The translations under genes were made by a program, and so were the position numbers. 7,882 nucleotides of DNA from Limnoglobus sp. (GTDB taxonomy: Bacteria > Planctomycetota > Planctomycetia > Gemmatales > Gemmataceae). The stretch lies in NCBI GenBank assembly GCA_025353985.1, contig JANXNT010001160.1, forward strand, positions 1 through 7,882. The letters are read 5' to 3'. The notes below the pieces were generated by a model. That model did no database searches and was not told the DNA's origin. It saw nothing but the letters and a program-made list of their open reading frames with translations. Each line of letters opens with the position of its first letter. Position 1 is the stretch's first letter. Shown piece after piece: positions 5,746 to 7,882 of the stretch.

Positions 5746-7623
5746 CTACTGATACTGATACCCGATATGCAACACGATCCGGCCATCGGACAATCGACGG
5801 ATGTTCGTGATGTGGACGTCGAGGCCGCCGCCGATTTGCGATGTGCTCGACGGAATCGTTTGTGGCGTGAAGGCGTTGTTTGCGGGGCTGGGGAATGGCA
5901 CCGCACCGGGGAACGCGCGGGGGCCTTCGGGGCCGGCGATTCCGTGCGATTCTTCCAAATACACTGGCTGGCTGCCTCGCCCTGGCATCACGCGCCAGAT
6001 CAGCAACCCCTCGGCGGGCAGGTTCGTGTCGAAGCCCTTCTTCTTGCGATTTTCCAAAAGGAAGTATTCGCTCGCATCGGGCCGAACGACGATCTTCAAA
6101 CAATCGGTCGGAGCGTCTTCGATCGGTCGCAGGATGATCTTTTGCTTGATCCGCGGGTCGATTAGCGTCGGTTGAATCCAGCCGAGTTGCTCCTTGCACC
6201 ATGCCGAGAAATGCTGCGGTCGCCCGGCGGGATTTTGTTGCGACATCGCACACCACGCACCGACGCCTTCCATGCCGGGCACTTCGGGTTTCGCGTACAA
6301 GTCCGGCAGGCCGATCATGTGGCCGAACTCGTGGCAGAACACGCTGATGTCGGTCATATTGCTGACGCCGCGTTGCGGGACCATCTCCGAAACGATGAAG
6401 TACGGCCACGATTTGCCATCGTGGCGAACGCTCGCACGGTGCGGCCAGTACAGGCTGCCCCGCGTCGTTTGCACGCGGTCCCCGGCATATAGAAAGAACA
6501 CGCCGTCGTAGTCTTTCAGTGCGTCTTTCCCCTTCGCTGCAAGCAGTTTGTCCATCGCTTCTGTTAGCAAACTATTTTTTTCGCGAGTACTCGTGCCGTT
6601 CCCCGTGGAGTATTCGAGTCGCTTTTTCGACACTTCCACCCAGCCCGCGAACTTGCCGGAGATGTTGAACTTCCCGTAGGAAATTTCGCGGTAATAATCG
6701 TTCATGCTGCCGAAGGTGCGTTGGCCCGTCGCGTTCTTGTCCGCGTAACCGCCGGTGCTGAACATCGCCGCATCCCAGTCGGTTTCGCCGATTTTCGGGT
6801 TGTGCTTCACGTCGGGATATTCGACGCCGATGATCGCCAAACGGAACGCGGGTTTCGTCCAGATTCGCGGAATGCGATCATCCCAACCCGCAGCGCGATT
6901 GGCACGCTCCTCGTTGGCGAGCGTCGCACGAATTTCGAGTGTGTCCTTGCCGCGTTTCACCGACAGCGTGACGATCTCCCCGGCTTTCTTTTCGGTAAAC
7001 AGTTCGCGAAATGCATTGTCACCTTCGATTGCAGTCGCATCGACTTTGGTAATCACATCGCCGATCTTCACGCCCGCTTTGTCGGCCCCGCCGCCCGTCG
7101 TCACGCCGGTAATTTCTACGCCACTCCCCGCCTTCGGCGGCGTCAGTTGAATGCCGAGAACGGCCCGATCTGCCGACAACTTGTACGGCAAACTCGCGGC
7201 CTTCCACTTGCTGCGAATCTCAAGCGTTTCCTTGCCGCGCTGCACGCGAATCGCGAGTTCTTCCCCCGCGAACCGCGTCCGCAGTTTCTCGCGAACCGCC
7301 GTCACGGTGAGAGTTGCATCGTCGCCAATCGCCAAGATCGTATCGCCGGTTTTCAGCCCCGCTTTTTCGGCGGGAGATTCAATCTGGACATCGTCAATTC
7401 GCGCACGTCCCGTCGCATCGCTGCCGATCTCGATGCCGAGAAAACCCGGAATCGCCGGTGCTGCATTCATTTTCAGCGACTTTGGATCGGCCTTGATTGC
7501 ATCGGCCACCGGACGGTAACCGGTGAGATCGAAGCCGATGCGGGGGGCGGGTGCCGTCTCCGCCGCGAAACTGCTATTCATGGCCAACAGGACAGTGACG
7601 AAGCTGAAAAAGGGTAATTTCAT
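5746..7623 (-). CDS. Secreted M6-family zinc metalloprotease with two PDZ domains
   Basis: A 625-residue exported protein. The signal peptide (residues 1-20) ends in NSSFA followed by AETAPAP. Tandem PDZ domains span about 59-138 (FLGIEIG, SPAEKAGLKTGDTILAIG) and about 153-236 (VLGIQL, ADKAGVKIGDVITKVD). They probably bind substrate C-termini or position the protein. The M6-like (immune inhibitor A type) catalytic domain is about 257-545, with the zinc site HEFGHMIGLPD: H431, H435 and D441 as likely ligands and E432 as catalytic base. A Met-turn-like GAWCAMS (455-461) follows, and the C-terminal part keeps LLIWRV (540-545). It is expected to cleave proteins outside the cytoplasm; the substrate is unknown. 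The ATG is followed at once by the signal peptide, but no clear Shine-Dalgarno sequence precedes it. The stop codon lies in the edge of the 7-base repeat array. Confidence 0.92.
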   Translation of the reverse strand: MKLPFFSFVTVLLAMNSSFAAETAPAPRIGFDLTGYRPVADAIKADPKSLKMNAAPAIPGFLGIEIGSDATGRARIDDVQIESPAEKAGLKTGDTILAIGDDATLTVTAVREKLRTRFAGEELAIRVQRGKETLEIRSKWKAASLPYKLSADRAVLGIQLTPPKAGSGVEITGVTTGGGADKAGVKIGDVITKVDATAIEGDNAFRELFTEKKAGEIVTLSVKRGKDTLEIRATLANEERANRAAGWDDRIPRIWTKPAFRLAIIGVEYPDVKHNPKIGETDWDAAMFSTGGYADKNATGQRTFGSMNDYYREISYGKFNISGKFAGWVEVSKKRLEYSTGNGTSTREKNSLLTEAMDKLLAAKGKDALKDYDGVFFLYAGDRVQTTRGSLYWPHRASVRHDGKSWPYFIVSEMVPQRGVSNMTDISVFCHEFGHMIGLPDLYAKPEVPGMEGVGAWCAMSQQNPAGRPQHFSAWCKEQLGWIQPTLIDPRIKQKIILRPIEDAPTDCLKIVVRPDASEYFLLENRKKKGFDTNLPAEGLLIWRVMPGRGSQPVYLEESHGIAGPEGPRAFPGAVPFPSPANNAFTPQTIPSSTSQIGGGLDVHITNIRRLSDGRIVLHIGYQYQ

Positions 7624-7806
7624 GGCGCGCAGGGATTAGCGGAATGATTGGAGATGATACTCAGAGTGTAATCACGCGACTATGAAAATGGCATGAGAGC
7701 CGATTGTTGCAAGTGTTAACTGCACTCCCACACGAAATCCCGAAGTCAATAAGTTTTAGACGATTTGACGTAAGTCAGAATTCGCGTCGTGCACGGACGT
7801 ATCCAA
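7624..7806. other. Upstream region of the protease gene, no clear promoter
   Basis: About 180 bases with no open reading frame of note. On the minus strand there are TTGACT and TTGCAA hexamers, but none has a convincing -10 at 16-18 bases. A small palindrome, TGACGTAAGTCA, lies at 7768-7779. No Shine-Dalgarno sequence is visible before the ATG at 7623. Confidence 0.4.
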
Positions 7807-7848
7807 AAGTGCGCCGAAATGACACAGAAGTGCGCGCAAATGACACAG
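7807..7848. repeat. Two tandem 21-base repeats near the right edge
   Basis: Units 7807-7827 and 7828-7848 differ only by a CG to GC swap (GCGCCGAAA against GCGCGCAAA) and each ends in AAATGACACAG. On the minus strand each reads CTGTGTCATTT followed by a GC-rich stretch. Multiple short repeats beginning TGTGTCATTT would fit an IS21-like insertion sequence terminus, but no transposase is present in the window. A pair of operator sites is the alternative. Confidence 0.6.
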
Positions 7849-7882
7849 AAAAGGCGCGCACGGTCGATTTTAGGTCGCATAG

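Noticed and set aside
6721..7617. 298-codon plus-strand frame opposite the protease
   Set aside because: The complementary strand encodes the PDZ and M6 domains; this frame has no recognisable motif.
7746..7880. 44-codon minus-strand frame with an FCVI/AHF repeat at the right edge
   Set aside because: The amino-acid repeat is produced by the 21-base DNA repeat, and there is no ribosome binding site in view and no similarity I recognise.

Overview
The window most likely comes from a planctomycete, probably a relative of Gemmataceae. This is an inference from three things: moderately GC-rich coding sequence, widely spaced genes separated by families of palindromic repeats (AGCCCAGGG and CCCGTTGGGG types), and a secreted PDZ/M6-type protease. 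No rRNA, tRNA or taxonomic marker gene is present to confirm it.

All three real genes lie on the minus strand, so they read from right to left. From the right, a secreted M6-family metalloprotease with two PDZ domains occupies 7623 to 5746. After an 877-base repeat-filled gap comes an AI-2E/PerM-family membrane protein with a C-terminal cobalamin-binding-like domain (4868 to 3093). After a second repeat-filled gap of 446 bases comes the first 882 codons of cobalamin-dependent methionine synthase metH (2646 to 1), which continues past the left edge. The large spacers, and a promoter-like sequence in front of metH, argue against a single operon. Nothing visible ties the three genes into one pathway. 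The one thematic link is that metH carries a canonical B12-binding domain, and the neighbouring membrane protein carries a B12-fold domain without the cobalt-ligating histidine.

The most unusual content is intergenic. The 4869-5745 gap holds, in order, an isolated GC-rich hairpin, a roughly 137-base hairpin-forming element (5144-5280), a tandem pair of roughly 165-base direct repeats each with its own hairpin, and 13 copies of a 7-base repeat that run up to the protease stop codon. The 2647-3092 gap holds a second copy of the large palindromic element. That copy is interrupted by about 174 bases, which include a 101-base MITE-like unit with perfect 29-base inverted repeats. The right edge (7624-7882) holds the protease upstream region and a 21-base tandem repeat that resembles an insertion-sequence end or an operator pair.

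I see no complete mobile element with a transposase, no CRISPR array and no RNA gene.
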